Below, piece by piece: positions 6,243 through 6,380 of a DNA stretch of 6,380 bases. Made by a program: the position numbers and the translations under genes. This DNA is from JANNAV01 sp031384695 (GTDB taxonomy: Bacteria; Pseudomonadota; Alphaproteobacteria; Rhodobacterales; Rhodobacteraceae), in assembly GCA_031384695.1 (NCBI GenBank), contig JANNAV010000131.1, forward strand, positions 1-6,380, read 5' to 3'. The notes under the pieces are model-generated. The model made no database searches and was not told the origin of the DNA. It saw only the letters and a list, made by a program, of their open reading frames with translations. Position 1 is the stretch's first letter; each line of letters opens with the position of its first letter.

Positions 6243-6380
6243 GTAAGCGTCCGGTCTGACCGCTATCCGTTCCAGCGCCACGGAAGGAGATCGTCGACCT
6301 TTGTGATCTTGTAGTCGGGGATGCGGGCGAGGGTGTCGGCGAGCCAGGCGTTTGGGTCGACGGCGTTCAGCTTGGCCGTT
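6243..6380 (-). mobile_element. IS66-family insertion element, one end (rest outside window)
   Basis: The outer end is placed at 6243, where the plus strand reads GTAAGCGTCCGGTCTGACCG; GTAAGCG is a typical IS66-family terminus. The transposase stop codon lies only 20 bp inside this end, as usual for tnpC. If the boundary is right, the 8-bp target duplication would be GATCCATC (6235-6242). The other end is not in the window, so the duplication cannot be confirmed here. Confidence 0.7.
6263..6380 (-). CDS. tnpC: IS66-family transposase TnpC, C-terminal end (partial)
   Basis: The frame entering from the right edge reads AKLNAVDPNAWLADTLARI, then PDYKITKVDDLLPWRW, and stops at TAG 6263-6265. 'K-x-N-x-x-D-P-x-A-W-L-x-D-x-L-A-R-I' followed by 'LLPW' is the conserved C-terminal tail of IS66 transposases, after the DDE domain. 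The 38 visible residues show no damage, unlike the IS3, IS481 and tniQ relics, so this may be the youngest insertion. Whether the complete gene is intact cannot be seen. Confidence 0.85.
   Translation of the reverse strand, partial: TAKLNAVDPNAWLADTLARIPDYKITKVDDLLPWRWNG

Overview
The window looks like accessory DNA (plasmid or genomic island) of an alphaproteobacterium, most likely of the Rhodobacteraceae/Roseobacter type. This rests on recognition of protein styles (ScpB tail, IS481, IS3 and IS66 transposases, a secreted RTX protein with a serralysin-type C-terminal domain), not on any database search. Only two genes look complete and intact. Both are on the minus strand, and both are surrounded by decayed transposition genes.

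Layout, left to right. Positions 2-151 (+) are the last 49 codons of an scpB-like chromosome-segregation gene. About 152-980 (-) is a broken tniQ-like gene, recognisable by its paired CxxC zinc fingers, with an in-frame TGA and a frameshift. About 1059-1193 (+) is the N-terminal stub of an IS3-family OrfA, which has lost its start codon and is frameshifted. Positions 1250-4231 (-) hold the main gene: a 993-residue secreted protein with an N-terminal glycoside hydrolase domain of clan GH-A (GH5-like, both catalytic glutamates present), 37 RTX calcium-binding nonapeptides in three blocks, and a type I secretion C-terminus. Its leader carries an inverted repeat that overlaps the ribosome binding site.

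Positions 4551-4963 (-) are a heavily decayed IS481-family transposase. A perfect 12-bp hairpin (4966-4997) separates it from a 186-residue protein of unknown function at 5023-5583 (-), which has a good Shine-Dalgarno and a possible HEPN-like R-x6-H motif. A visibly AT-rich, largely non-coding stretch follows (5584-6242) with two further inverted repeats. The window ends inside an IS66-family element (6243-6380), whose outer end and transposase C-terminus (-) are visible.

How the parts fit: the RTX hydrolase should be exported by a type I (ABC/MFP/TolC) system encoded elsewhere, fold on extracellular calcium and act on a polysaccharide or glycoside. No secretion genes are present, so it is an orphan effector. 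The tniQ, IS3, IS481 and IS66 pieces appear to be independent layers of insertion and decay. I see no complete new multi-gene system. The best leads are the RTX hydrolase with its leader hairpin, the unknown 186-residue protein, and the tniQ relic beside scpB.
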